Below the pieces are notes generated by a model that was not told the DNA's origin, ran no database searches, and saw only the letters and a list, made by a program, of their open reading frames with translations. From JBKPNX01 sp046732855 (GTDB lineage: Bacteria; Pseudomonadota; Alphaproteobacteria; Geminicoccales; Geminicoccaceae): a stretch of 15,135 bases of DNA. Below, piece after piece: positions 8,377 to 14,561 of the stretch. Within the stretch, counting starts at the first letter, position 1; the number at the start of each line of letters is the position of its first letter. The stretch is taken from positions 1 to 15,135 of the forward strand of contig JBKPNX010000218.1 in NCBI GenBank assembly GCA_046732855.1, in the 5' to 3' direction. Made by a program: the position numbers and the translations under genes.

Positions 8377-11300
8377 TTGGTCGTTCGAGTCTCGAAGCTG
8401 CTGGTGCGACTGCTGCTACTGCTGGTTGCGGCGGCATCGCTCGCGCTAGGTTGTTTCGTCTGGCTCCTGATGGCCGGACCGGTCTCCGTCGCGTGGCTGA
8501 CACCCTACATCGAGAGGGAACTGAGCACTGGTGCCGTCGCGGTCGACATCGACGACACCCAGCTGCGCCTCGGTGAGGATCACTCGCTTGATCTGAGCGC
8601 GATCGGCGTGCGGGTGCGCGATCGCGACGGGCGGCTGCTGAGCGAGCTGCCGGAGGTCGAGATCGGGCTCAGCACGTCGGCGCTGCTGCTCGAGCGCCGG
8701 ATCGCGATCAGGCGGATCGATGCGGTGGCGCCGACCTTGACGCTGATCCGTCGGACCGATGGCAGCATCGGCTTCGCTCGGGCTTCCGATGCGGCGGGCC
8801 CCGACCACGTCGATGTCGATGCGGTGCTCGAGTTTTTGAGCGACCCGAAAGCACGCGAGGCATCCGCCCATCTCGAGCACATCCGCTTCTCGGGCGGCGA
8901 GCTGATGATCGAGGACCAGAGTCACGGGCGCACCCTACACGCGCGCGATGCCGAGCTGAACGTCGATTTTCTGGAGGTTGGCGTCGCTGCCGACCTGCGC
9001 TTTGCGGTCGATCAGGCGACGCGACCAGCGCTCCTTCACCTCTCGGCGAGCCATGACGCGGGCCAGGACTGGATCGGTCTCGACCTGGCGTTCGAGAATC
9101 TACTCCCGGCCGAATTCGCGGACTTTGCGCCGGAGCTGCCGCTTGCGGGCCTGCGCCTGGCGCTGAGCGGCAACCTTCAGGGTGGCGTCCCGCTGCTGGG
9201 AGGAGCGCCGGCACCGGTTCAATTCGATGTCGCTGCCGGGAATGGGACGGTCGAGCTGCCCGAGCGAGGCATCGGCCCGCTGCCGATCGAGGCGCTGTGG
9301 CTGCAGGGCGTGCTAACCGCCGATCGCGAGCGGGTGGTCGTCGAGCGTCTGGAGCTTGCCTCCGATGGCGCCGACCTGAGCGGCCATGGCGAGGTGGCCT
9401 GGCGGGCTGGCAAGCCGACGCTGCGAGCCGACCTCGAGGCAAAGAATGCGACGATCGATCACGTGGCGCGCTTCTGGCCCAGGGGCGAGGGGCGGGAGGC
9501 GCGCGCTTGGGTGCTGGAAAACATCACCGCGGGTAGGGTGCCGACGGCGCACGCCAGGCTGCGCTTCGGCCCGGGCGAGCTGGGTCGCAAGCCACTGCCC
9601 GAGCACACGCTCGCCGGCGAGTTCGCGTTCGAGGGCCTGAGCGTGCGCTATGTCGACACGATGCCGCCGCTCCTCGGCGTGAATGGCCGCGCAACGTTCA
9701 CCGGCCAGCGTATGGACTTCGCGGTCGCGAGCGGCCATGTCGGCGATCTCGCGCTCGAGCATGGCAGCCTGACGATCACCGGGATCGGCATCGAGGGCCG
9801 TGACACCACCCAGCTCGAGGTCGCGACCCGCGTGGCGGGGCCGGTGGCGCAGGCGTTGGAGCTGATCGAGCAGCCGCCGCTCGGGTTCGCGAGCAAGGTC
9901 GGGATCGCGCCCGATGCGGCGTCGGGGCGCGTGGTCGCCGACCTGCGCATCGGCATGCCGCTGCACAAAGACCTGGCGCCCGAGCAGGAGGCGCGCGTCG
10001 CTGCCGACGCGACGATCATTGATGGCGCGCTCGCGGGCAAACCGGTCGACCTGCGCAATGGCCAGCTCAAGCTGACCGTCACCGAGCGGGCGGCCAAGCT
10101 TGCGGGCAAGGCGGTGGTCGGCGGCGTTCCTGTGAGGCTCCAGGTGCAGGAGAAACTCGGCGAAAACGCCGGCGCGGACCGTCGCTATCAGATCGAGGGA
10201 TCGCCCGATGCCGCGCTGCTGAAGCAGTTCGGCGTGGAGCTGCCGTTCTCGCTCGAGGGCGAGGTCGGCGTCGTGGCAACCGTGACCGAGCGGCGCGCCG
10301 GGCGCACCGCCAAGATCGCCTTGGATCTCACCCCGACCGCGATCGCGGTCCCACAGCTGAACTGGCGCAAGGCCTCTGGCCAAGCCGGCACGCTGACGGC
10401 GACCGCCGTGCTCGCCGCCGACGGCCCGATCGAGATCACGGAGTTTGCGCTTGCGACCGAAGATCTGCGCGCGAACGGCAGCTTCCAGGCCGAACTCGAG
10501 CCGTTGCGTCTGAAGCGATTGCAACTGGATCAGGTGCGCTTTGGCGCGACGCGTGCGACGCTCGTGGCGCGCCGGAGCGAGCCCGCCGGCTACGACGTCC
10601 GGATCGACGCCCAAACGCTCGACTTGGCCCCGTGGCTCGATCGGGAGCGCCTCGACCAGGAGCGGCAAGCCGGCGTCGAGCCCGCTGCGCCGCTTCAGCT
10701 GAGCCTCCGGGCGGAGCAGGTGATCGTGCGGGGGCAGCCGCTGCGCGAGGTTGCTGCCGATCTGGTGCGCGATCAGGACGGCTGGCGCTCGGCCAGCCTG
10801 AGCGGGCGGCTGCCCAAGAATGGCGAGTTCATGCTGGCGCTCACGCCCGCTCGCGGGCAGCAGAAGCTGCGGCTGACCAGCACGGACGCCGGCGATCTGC
10901 TGCACACGCTGCACCAGACCAGCCGAATCGAGGGCGGCCAGCTCGCGCTAGATGCGACGATCTTCCGCCGAGGCCCGAACCTGCAGGCGAAAGGCAAGCT
11001 GGTGGCGCGCCAGTTCCACGTACTCGATGCGCCGCTTCTTGCTCGCCTGCTCACGGTCGCGTCGCTCACGGGTATCGTCAATCTGCTGGGCGGTGAGGGC
11101 ATCGCATTCGAGCAGCTCGACGCGCCGTTTGTGGTGCGCGATGACCGGCTGCAGTTGGACAACGGCCGGGTGTACGGCTCGCAGCTCGGCCTCACTTTCG
11201 AGGGAGGGCTCGACCTGGCCGCCAAAACCATGGATCTGGACGGCACCATCGTGCCGCTTTACGGCGTCAACTGGACGATCGGGCGGATTCCAATCATCGG

Positions 11301-11493
11301 CCAGCTGCTCCGGGGCAGCAAAGGCGAGGGAGCGTTTGCCGCCACCTATGCGATGCGCGGGCCGGTCGACGAACCCAAGATCAGCGTCAACCCGCTCTCG
11401 GCGCTTGCGCCGGGCTTCCTGCGCGAGCTGTTCACCGGCCTGCGCGAAGGCACGCTGGAACCGCCCGAAATGTTGCCCTCCCACGACGACTGA
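8377..11493 (+). CDS. Large AsmA/YhdP-like envelope protein (DUF3971 and AsmA C-terminal type)
   Basis: A 1038-residue protein with one N-terminal membrane anchor (about residues 7-32, Leu/Val/Ala-rich after SKLLVR) and a long beta-rich body for the periplasm. YhdP and other AsmA-like proteins are bridge-shaped and are linked to phospholipid movement to the outer membrane. The body shows repeated two-strand patterns such as GVRVRDRDGRLL and a motif-rich C-terminus (DAGDLLHTL, GGQLALDATI, GIVNLLGGEGI, LDGTIVPLYGVN, then IPIIGQLL), as in AsmA/DUF3971 members. The start is weakly supported. The frame opens after a TAG at 8338; TTG 8377 gives the best anchor but lacks a clear Shine-Dalgarno site, GTG 8404 is an alternative, and the first ATG (8470) falls inside the anchor. 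Family assignment is firm; exact function is inferred. Confidence 0.88.
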   Translation: MVVRVSKLLVRLLLLLVAAASLALGCFVWLLMAGPVSVAWLTPYIERELSTGAVAVDIDDTQLRLGEDHSLDLSAIGVRVRDRDGRLLSELPEVEIGLSTSALLLERRIAIRRIDAVAPTLTLIRRTDGSIGFARASDAAGPDHVDVDAVLEFLSDPKAREASAHLEHIRFSGGELMIEDQSHGRTLHARDAELNVDFLEVGVAADLRFAVDQATRPALLHLSASHDAGQDWIGLDLAFENLLPAEFADFAPELPLAGLRLALSGNLQGGVPLLGGAPAPVQFDVAAGNGTVELPERGIGPLPIEALWLQGVLTADRERVVVERLELASDGADLSGHGEVAWRAGKPTLRADLEAKNATIDHVARFWPRGEGREARAWVLENITAGRVPTAHARLRFGPGELGRKPLPEHTLAGEFAFEGLSVRYVDTMPPLLGVNGRATFTGQRMDFAVASGHVGDLALEHGSLTITGIGIEGRDTTQLEVATRVAGPVAQALELIEQPPLGFASKVGIAPDAASGRVVADLRIGMPLHKDLAPEQEARVAADATIIDGALAGKPVDLRNGQLKLTVTERAAKLAGKAVVGGVPVRLQVQEKLGENAGADRRYQIEGSPDAALLKQFGVELPFSLEGEVGVVATVTERRAGRTAKIALDLTPTAIAVPQLNWRKASGQAGTLTATAVLAADGPIEITEFALATEDLRANGSFQAELEPLRLKRLQLDQVRFGATRATLVARRSEPAGYDVRIDAQTLDLAPWLDRERLDQERQAGVEPAAPLQLSLRAEQVIVRGQPLREVAADLVRDQDGWRSASLSGRLPKNGEFMLALTPARGQQKLRLTSTDAGDLLHTLHQTSRIEGGQLALDATIFRRGPNLQAKGKLVARQFHVLDAPLLARLLTVASLTGIVNLLGGEGIAFEQLDAPFVVRDDRLQLDNGRVYGSQLGLTFEGGLDLAAKTMDLDGTIVPLYGVNWTIGRIPIIGQLLRGSKGEGAFAATYAMRGPVDEPKISVNPLSALAPGFLRELFTGLREGTLEPPEMLPSHDD

Positions 11494-11593
11494 GAGGATG
11501 GCCGCGTGCGTCGGCGGCTGGACCCGAGGCGATGCGCGGTGGCTCCGGCTCGCGGCTGATCGACCCCACGATGTGGGCGATCCCCCGGGCGAT

Positions 11594-11635
11594 GCCGGCT
11601 GCATGCGCGCATGGCGAGGTCATGGCCATACCGGC
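11594..11635. repeat. Nested palindromes downstream of the AsmA-like gene
   Basis: A perfect 12-bp palindrome CATGCGCGCATG (11602-11613) is followed by a second, ATGGCCAT-centred one with GGT/ACC flanks and one extra base (11618-11632). Outer arms GCCGG (11594-11598) and CCGGC (11631-11635) pair around both. There is no T-run, so this is not a typical intrinsic terminator. It may be a structured 3' region or protein site. Confidence 0.4.
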
Positions 11636-11691
11636 CGAAGGGGAACGCCCGGCCACCGCAACCAGCACCTTAGTTGATGCCGGACCGCTGG

Positions 11692-11717
11692 CGAGGTCGT
11701 TCACTCGGACGACCTCG
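11692..11717. repeat. Inverted repeat, 9-bp perfect arms
   Basis: CGAGGTCGT (11692-11700) and ACGACCTCG (11709-11717) pair perfectly around an 8-base loop. It sits about 200 bp past the AsmA-like stop and has no following T-run. Function unknown; a factor-dependent terminator or regulator site is possible. Confidence 0.45.
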
Positions 11718-12000
11718 GACGAACCGCACGCGCGTGGTTCTGGTTCGGCAGCCGCCGCCCGGGACGCACCTCGCCGCCAGCGAATTCCTTCGGCTCAGTC
11801 CCGTTCTTCACGGCGACACAGCGTGCCGGTGTTCGCCTGATGCCGCCGCTCTGGCCGGCACCGGTCGGCTCAGGCGGCAGCTCGCCCTTGACCGCGCGAG
11901 GCCTTCCTTGCGGCTAGCGGCGGGTAGCATAAAGCTCCTCCGGCAGCCGGGTTGGCTCAGACCACCCTTGTCGTGCGTCAGCGCAGGCACGCTTTCCCCG

Positions 12001-12283
12001 GAGGTTGCCGGCGCGAGGATGGGACCCGCCGCCGGCCCTCGGCCTGGCTCAGGCCATCGGGTCGGCCTCCACCGCTGGCACGCTTTCCCGCGGTGGGCGG
12101 CGTGACGAGGGAGGTTGCCGGCGCGAGGATGGGACCCGCCGCCGGCCATCGGCCTGGCTCAGGCCATCGGGTCGGCCTCCACCGCTGGCCCGCTTTCCCG
12201 CGATGGGCGGCGTGACGAGGGAGGTTGCCGGCGCGAGGGTGGGACCCGCCGCCGGCCCTCGGCCCGGCTCAGGCCATCGGGTC
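12001..12283 (-). repeat. 110-bp tandem array made of the 3' end of the neighbouring gene
   Basis: Units start at 12001, 12111 and 12221, exactly 110 bp apart. Units 1 and 2 differ at three positions by eye. Unit 3 stays nearly identical to 12283 and then becomes the live 3' end of the small exported-protein gene. Read on the minus strand, each unit holds a version of that gene's last codons (ESVPAVEADPMA, stop) against ESLPAVKNDPMA, stop, in the gene, then about 50 bp of shared downstream sequence. The stops fall at 12269, 12159 and 12049. Because 110 is not a multiple of three, the units cannot be one in-frame coding repeat. A fourth, shorter and more diverged copy (ESVPALTHDKGG) lies at about 11955-12000. 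Confidence 0.88.
12007..12036. other. GC-rich hairpin in each 110-bp unit
   Basis: GCCGGCG (12007-12013) pairs perfectly with CGCCGGC (12030-12036) around a 16-base loop. The same hairpin recurs at +110 and +220, just after each copy of the gene's stop on the minus strand. It could end or protect the transcript 3' end, but no U-tract follows, so intrinsic termination is not shown. Confidence 0.45.
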
Positions 12284-12595
12284 GTTCTTGACCGCCGGCA
12301 GACTTTCCCAACGCTTGCCCGCCGCGACGATGCAGCTGACGCCGGTCGGTGTGGTGCTCACGACGGTCCAGGTACCCTTCTCCTCGGAGGAGTACACCTG
12401 GAGCAGGTTGCCGTTGGACTGCAGCCCGAACGCGACCGGAGCCTCGTCGTACTTGGTGCTCAGCTGCTTGGCGATCTCGCTGGCATTGTGGCAGGGCATG
12501 CGCGCGTTGCTCGGGGCCATCTGCGCACCGAGCGGCCCGGCAAATGCACCGCAGGCAAACAGCACGGCTGAAATGAGAAGGCCTGGACGACGCAT
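12269..12595 (-). CDS. Small exported protein with two cysteines, function unknown
   Basis: A 108-residue protein with an N-terminal signal peptide (MRRPGLLISAVLFACG, cleavage near the Gly-Ala-Gln at 23-25), so periplasmic or secreted. The mature part is about 83 residues. It has Cys35 in ARMPCHNASEIAKQL and Cys88 in GVSCIVAAGKRW, placed to form one disulfide, with beta-like segments between (VAFGLQSNGNLLQVY, GTWTVVSTTP). I recall similar small proteins with MPC..., WT and SC.VAAG marks in alphaproteobacteria without an assigned function. ATG 12595 has a strong AAGGAG seven bases upstream. Its last codons and stop are the template of the 110-bp array downstream. An internal Cys14 in the signal peptide does not make a proper lipobox. 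Confidence 0.85.
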   Translation of the reverse strand: MRRPGLLISAVLFACGAFAGPLGAQMAPSNARMPCHNASEIAKQLSTKYDEAPVAFGLQSNGNLLQVYSSEEKGTWTVVSTTPTGVSCIVAAGKRWESLPAVKNDPMA

Positions 12596-12801
12596 CGCAC
12601 GGCTCCTTCCTGTGGCGCGGCCCCGATTGGCCGTCCTGGCCAGTTGTCCATGACAATCGTTACCATCTCGTTAGGCGAGTCGCTAGCGATTCTGCGGGTT
12701 TCAGACCCGTGGGCACCGGCTGGACAACGCACCCGCTGAAACCGCCTGACAAGGATGTGTGGTTCCTGACAGGGCGGTGTCACCCGCGTTGGCGTAGTGT
12801 G

Positions 12802-12831
12802 ATTGCGGGAATTCTATGCTATTCCCGCAAT
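12802..12831. repeat. Perfect 11-bp-stem hairpin
   Basis: ATTGCGGGAAT (12802-12812) and ATTCCCGCAAT (12821-12831) pair fully around the loop TCTATGCT. It is the strongest dyad of the region. No T-run follows on either side, so a regulatory RNA element, a recombination site or a REP-like unit is more likely than a terminator. Confidence 0.75.
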
Positions 12832-12872
12832 TCATGGTGGACGTCTACTCAAGAGAGCCAAGAGGGATCTGC

Positions 12873-12917
12873 ACTTCAAGTGTTTCGGTGCGCGAGCATC
12901 AGCCCACGGCTTGAAGT
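12873..12917. repeat. Split inverted repeat
   Basis: ACTTCAAG (12873-12880) pairs with CTTGAAGT (12910-12917). One bulged T extends the match to ten pairs. The 29-base spacer is GC-rich. It sits about 30 bp before the HicA-like start and may be an operator or part of an RNA fold. Confidence 0.45.
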
Positions 12918-12930
12918 TGCTTAAGTCTTG

Positions 12931-12940
12931 GGGTATACCC
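12931..12940. promoter_or_regulatory. 10-bp perfect palindrome, candidate operator
   Basis: GGGTATACCC reads the same on both strands and ends seven bases before the ATG of the HicA-like frame. Toxin-antitoxin and phage genes are often autoregulated at such sites. No ribosome binding site is seen between it and the ATG. Confidence 0.4.
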
Positions 12941-12947
12941 GCGTGCC

Positions 12948-13145
12948 ATGCCAAGACACGAGCGCGATGTGCGCCGGCTCGCCCGACGCTTCGATCTTTC
13001 CGCCCAGCACAACGGAGTCCATTGACTCCTGCGCGACGCCCACGGCCGCCTTGTCACCGTGATCGGGCGCAGCCCCTCCGATCGGCGCTGGTCCGAGATC
13101 GCCGCGGCCGAGATCCGGCGTGTCCTGCGCCAGCAGGCGGCGTAA
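12948..13145 (+). pseudogene. HicA-like small protein gene interrupted by an in-frame TGA
   Basis: From ATG 12948 the frame reads MPRHERDVRRLARRFDLS, then AQHNGVH, then TGA at 13023-13025, and continues in the same frame as LLRDAHGRLVTVIGRSPSDRR and an Arg/Ala-rich helix to TAA at 13143-13145. The whole is 65 codons. The order helix, glycine-His-[aromatic], strand with DAHGRLV, SPSDRR and a C-terminal helix matches HicA-like dsRBD-fold proteins, in which the residue after Gly-x-His is often Trp or another large residue. The TGA therefore looks like TGG changed by one base. Other genes here use TGA as stop, so recoding of the whole genome is excluded. The intact tail suggests a recent break, sequencing error or readthrough. 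The HicA assignment is from motif memory. Confidence 0.55.
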
Positions 13146-13149
13146 AGGA

Positions 13150-13671
13150 GTGGCCAAGAAGAAACGCGGTCGACCGCGCAAGGCTGGCCTTCGGACCAAG
13201 AGCGGGCGTCTGTCGCGAGCTCACAACGGCGCGGCTCGCGACTACGGCACGCACGAGGCCGAGGAGAAGCGACTGGCGCTGGTGAACGGCTCCGATCCCG
13301 CGTTGTTCAGCCTCCCGGTCGACGTCGCTCTAGCACGCGGTTGCATAAGTCGTGAGCAACACAACGCGGCAACTTGGCTACGGATCGTACGGTCGAGGAT
13401 TTTCGGCCGGTCAGGACCGCGCACCTTGCTTTGGGATCTCGTCGACAGGGGTGCTTCGTCGCTGCCCGAGGACCAGCTCGCCAAGGCCGAACGCGCCTAC
13501 GCGTGGGCAATGGGACAGCTTACCGAAGATGAGCAGGTCGAGGTCGCTGAGTTAGTGTTGGACAGGTTCCCGCGCTGGCTCAGGCTCATTGTTCAGGGCG
13601 TCCCGCTCGGGTCTGAGGAGACTCGGGCGCAGGAGCTACTGGTCAGCGGGCTCGATAAGTTGAGGCGGTGA
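13150..13671 (+). CDS. AT-hook-containing phage/island-type protein, function unknown
   Basis: It has 173 residues with GTG 13150. The N-terminus KKKRGRPRKAG carries an AT-hook core (RGRPRK) that can bind the DNA minor groove, followed by RTKSGRLSRA and later ALVNGSDPAL. I associate this N-terminal layout with small proteins in alphaproteobacterial prophages; I could not check it. The rest is helical, with a Trp-containing segment (ATWLRIVRSRIFGRSG) and an acidic helix (TEDEQVEVAEL) before a basic end. GTG 13150 starts four bases after the HicA-like stop, but the AAAGGA motif abuts it, so the start is uncertain; GTG 13120, inside the HicA-like frame, is the alternative. The close spacing points to a shared transcript with the broken gene upstream. 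Confidence 0.7.
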   Translation: MAKKKRGRPRKAGLRTKSGRLSRAHNGAARDYGTHEAEEKRLALVNGSDPALFSLPVDVALARGCISREQHNAATWLRIVRSRIFGRSGPRTLLWDLVDRGASSLPEDQLAKAERAYAWAMGQLTEDEQVEVAELVLDRFPRWLRLIVQGVPLGSEETRAQELLVSGLDKLRR

Positions 13672-13726
13672 ATGCCGCCCGGGGCAGGTAATTCCGAGCG
13701 GCTGCATGTCGTGAGCGGGGTAGGGT

Positions 13727-13776
13727 GGGCGCGAGCAGCGTAGTGCTGGGCTTCATATCCGGATTGGCCCGCGCCC
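13727..13776. terminator. Possible bidirectional terminator between convergent genes
   Basis: GGGCGCG (13727-13733) pairs with CGCGCCC (13770-13776). Shorter pairs, AGCA/TGCT and an ATCCGGAT palindrome, lie inside the 36-base spacer. It sits between the 3' ends of the AT-hook gene (13671) and the minus-strand gene ending at 13810. No T-run is seen, so this is a weak call. Confidence 0.25.
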
Positions 13777-13809
13777 GTCACCAAGCATAGGGCCACGCGT
13801 CTGTACGGT

Positions 13810-14118
13810 CTAGCGCGTCAGTCGCCCAAATTCATCGATCAGCGTCGTCAGCCGTTGCTCGGTTTCGCCGGTCAGGAAGCCCTGTCTGAACAACACGCTC
13901 AGGTGCTCGCGCGCCGCGGCCGTATCGCCGTGGGCGATCTCCGGGAGCCAGTGTAGTTCATAGTCGCGACCACCCGGTCGGCGCAGGGTAAGCTCGATCA
14001 CCACTTTGCGGTCGGTGTTCGCCCGCGCCAGCCGTAGATCGCGCACGACGCTGTCCGGGTGGCCCGAGATGGTTGCAATGACCGAGACGCGGCAGTCGGC
14101 GGTGTTGTTCCGAGGCAT
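13810..14118 (-). CDS. Unknown 102-residue protein
   Basis: I do not recognise the family. The N-terminal half is beta-rich and hydrophobic (CRVSVIATISG, KVVIELTLRRPGG), and the C-terminal half is helical (AAAREHLSVLF, ETEQRLTTLIDEFGRLT). It is soluble with no signal or membrane segment. ATG 14118 has AGGGG four bases upstream, and that site overlaps the TAG (14127-14125) of the preceding zinc-finger gene. The six-base gap makes co-translation likely. It is the last gene of the three-gene minus-strand cluster. Confidence 0.7.
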   Translation of the reverse strand: MPRNNTADCRVSVIATISGHPDSVVRDLRLARANTDRKVVIELTLRRPGGRDYELHWLPEIAHGDTAAAREHLSVLFRQGFLTGETEQRLTTLIDEFGRLTR

Positions 14119-14124
14119 TGGCCC

Positions 14125-14561
14125 CTATAAGCCCTGTACGCCGAGTGCCGGAGGGTCGAGCGGGTCGAACTCCGGAGCATCTGGCAGCACATCGGTGTCC
14201 TCGAGCTCATAGCGCCGGTCCTGGCGCTGTTTGATCGCGTCGACCGCGTGCCTGCGATCCCGATGCCCCTTCCATGTCTGTTCGCCCGATTGGAGCACGC
14301 CCGAGAGCAGAATTTGCGCCCTGCCGCTATGGCGGTGCCGCACTCCGGGCATGTGGCCGATGCATCCTCCTGCCCCGTAGCGGAGACCAGGACGGGGGCG
14401 GCGGGCCGAGACTGCACCTCCTTATCTGCGGTTGCCTCGTGCTCCTCCGCGGCTGGTCTGGGCGGCAGAGGCAGGCACGGAAGAGATAGATAGAAGACCT
14501 GGTCAGTAGCGAGGGATTCGTCGGAGCCTGAGGTCGGCGACGTCGCTGCGTTGGCGGGCAC
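14125..14561 (-). pseudogene. Zinc-finger protein gene with a one-base frameshift
   Basis: The first part reads from GTG 14561 and has a Pro/Ala-rich linker, then a zinc motif CPECG...FCSRACSNR with Cys71, Cys74, Cys85 and Cys89, like treble-clef or ribbon fingers of phage proteins. Just after NRANR the natural coding moves by one base into the frame KGHRDRRHAVDAIKQRQDRR, then YELEDTDVLPDAPEFDPL, ending at TAG 14127-14125. The first frame runs on instead to 13998 with Arg/Ser-rich sequence unlike a real protein. The span is 437 bases, and one added base gives 146 codons. A run of four C at 14266-14269 (G on the coding strand) is the likely site of a lost base. Sequencing error, real mutation or programmed shift cannot be told apart. 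Confidence 0.6.

Larger units (their letters stand above)
11494..12000. other. About 500-bp stretch without a convincing gene
   Basis: No reading frame here has a domain, a ribosome binding site and plausible composition together; the open frames are short, Arg/Pro-rich and overlap each other. It holds dyads listed separately and the diverged outer copies of the gene-tail repeat. A 40-residue minus-strand stretch ending at 11701 reads AVKNGTEPKEFAGGEV, with no start or binding site. It could be a protein remnant or part of a dispersed repeat. Confidence 0.6.
12596..12947. other. About 350-bp gene-free region rich in dyads
   Basis: It carries the ribosome binding site and presumably the promoter of the small exported-protein gene at its left end. 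From 12694 on it holds a succession of inverted repeats, the strongest listed separately. A GGTG-T-CACC dyad lies near 12776-12784, and an imperfect pair runs from 12694-12704 (GCGGGTTTCAG) to 12736-12745 (CTGAAACCGC). GC content drops compared with the housekeeping block. It separates core genes from the phage-like segment and may be a border or control region. Confidence 0.6.

Noticed and set aside
5961..8576. 871-codon plus-strand open frame
   Set aside because: It is antisense to glnE throughout, shows no domains and is Ala/Gly/Gln/Arg-rich, as expected of a shadow frame.
9313..10914. 533-codon minus-strand open frame
   Set aside because: Antisense to the AsmA-like gene; no start context and shadow composition.
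12001..12330. CRISPR-like array
   Set aside because: Units are 110 bp and contiguous with no unique spacers, and no cas gene is visible.
11952..12571. Open frames across the 110-bp array and the small gene on the plus strand
   Set aside because: They are repeat-derived, and the minus-strand gene has signal peptide, binding site and cysteines. The 110-bp period also breaks any single reading frame.
12159..12656. 165-codon minus-strand frame overlapping the small exported protein
   Set aside because: Out of frame with the supported gene; it only becomes meaningful at its end, where it reads a repeat copy of the gene tail.
12685..12725. tRNA-like fragment around a CGGGT-TTCAG-ACCCG hairpin
   Set aside because: No acceptor stem, T-loop or D-loop sequence could be matched around it.
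12921..13199. 92-codon minus-strand frame
   Set aside because: Antisense to the HicA-like frame, whose motifs and position before the AT-hook gene are better supported.
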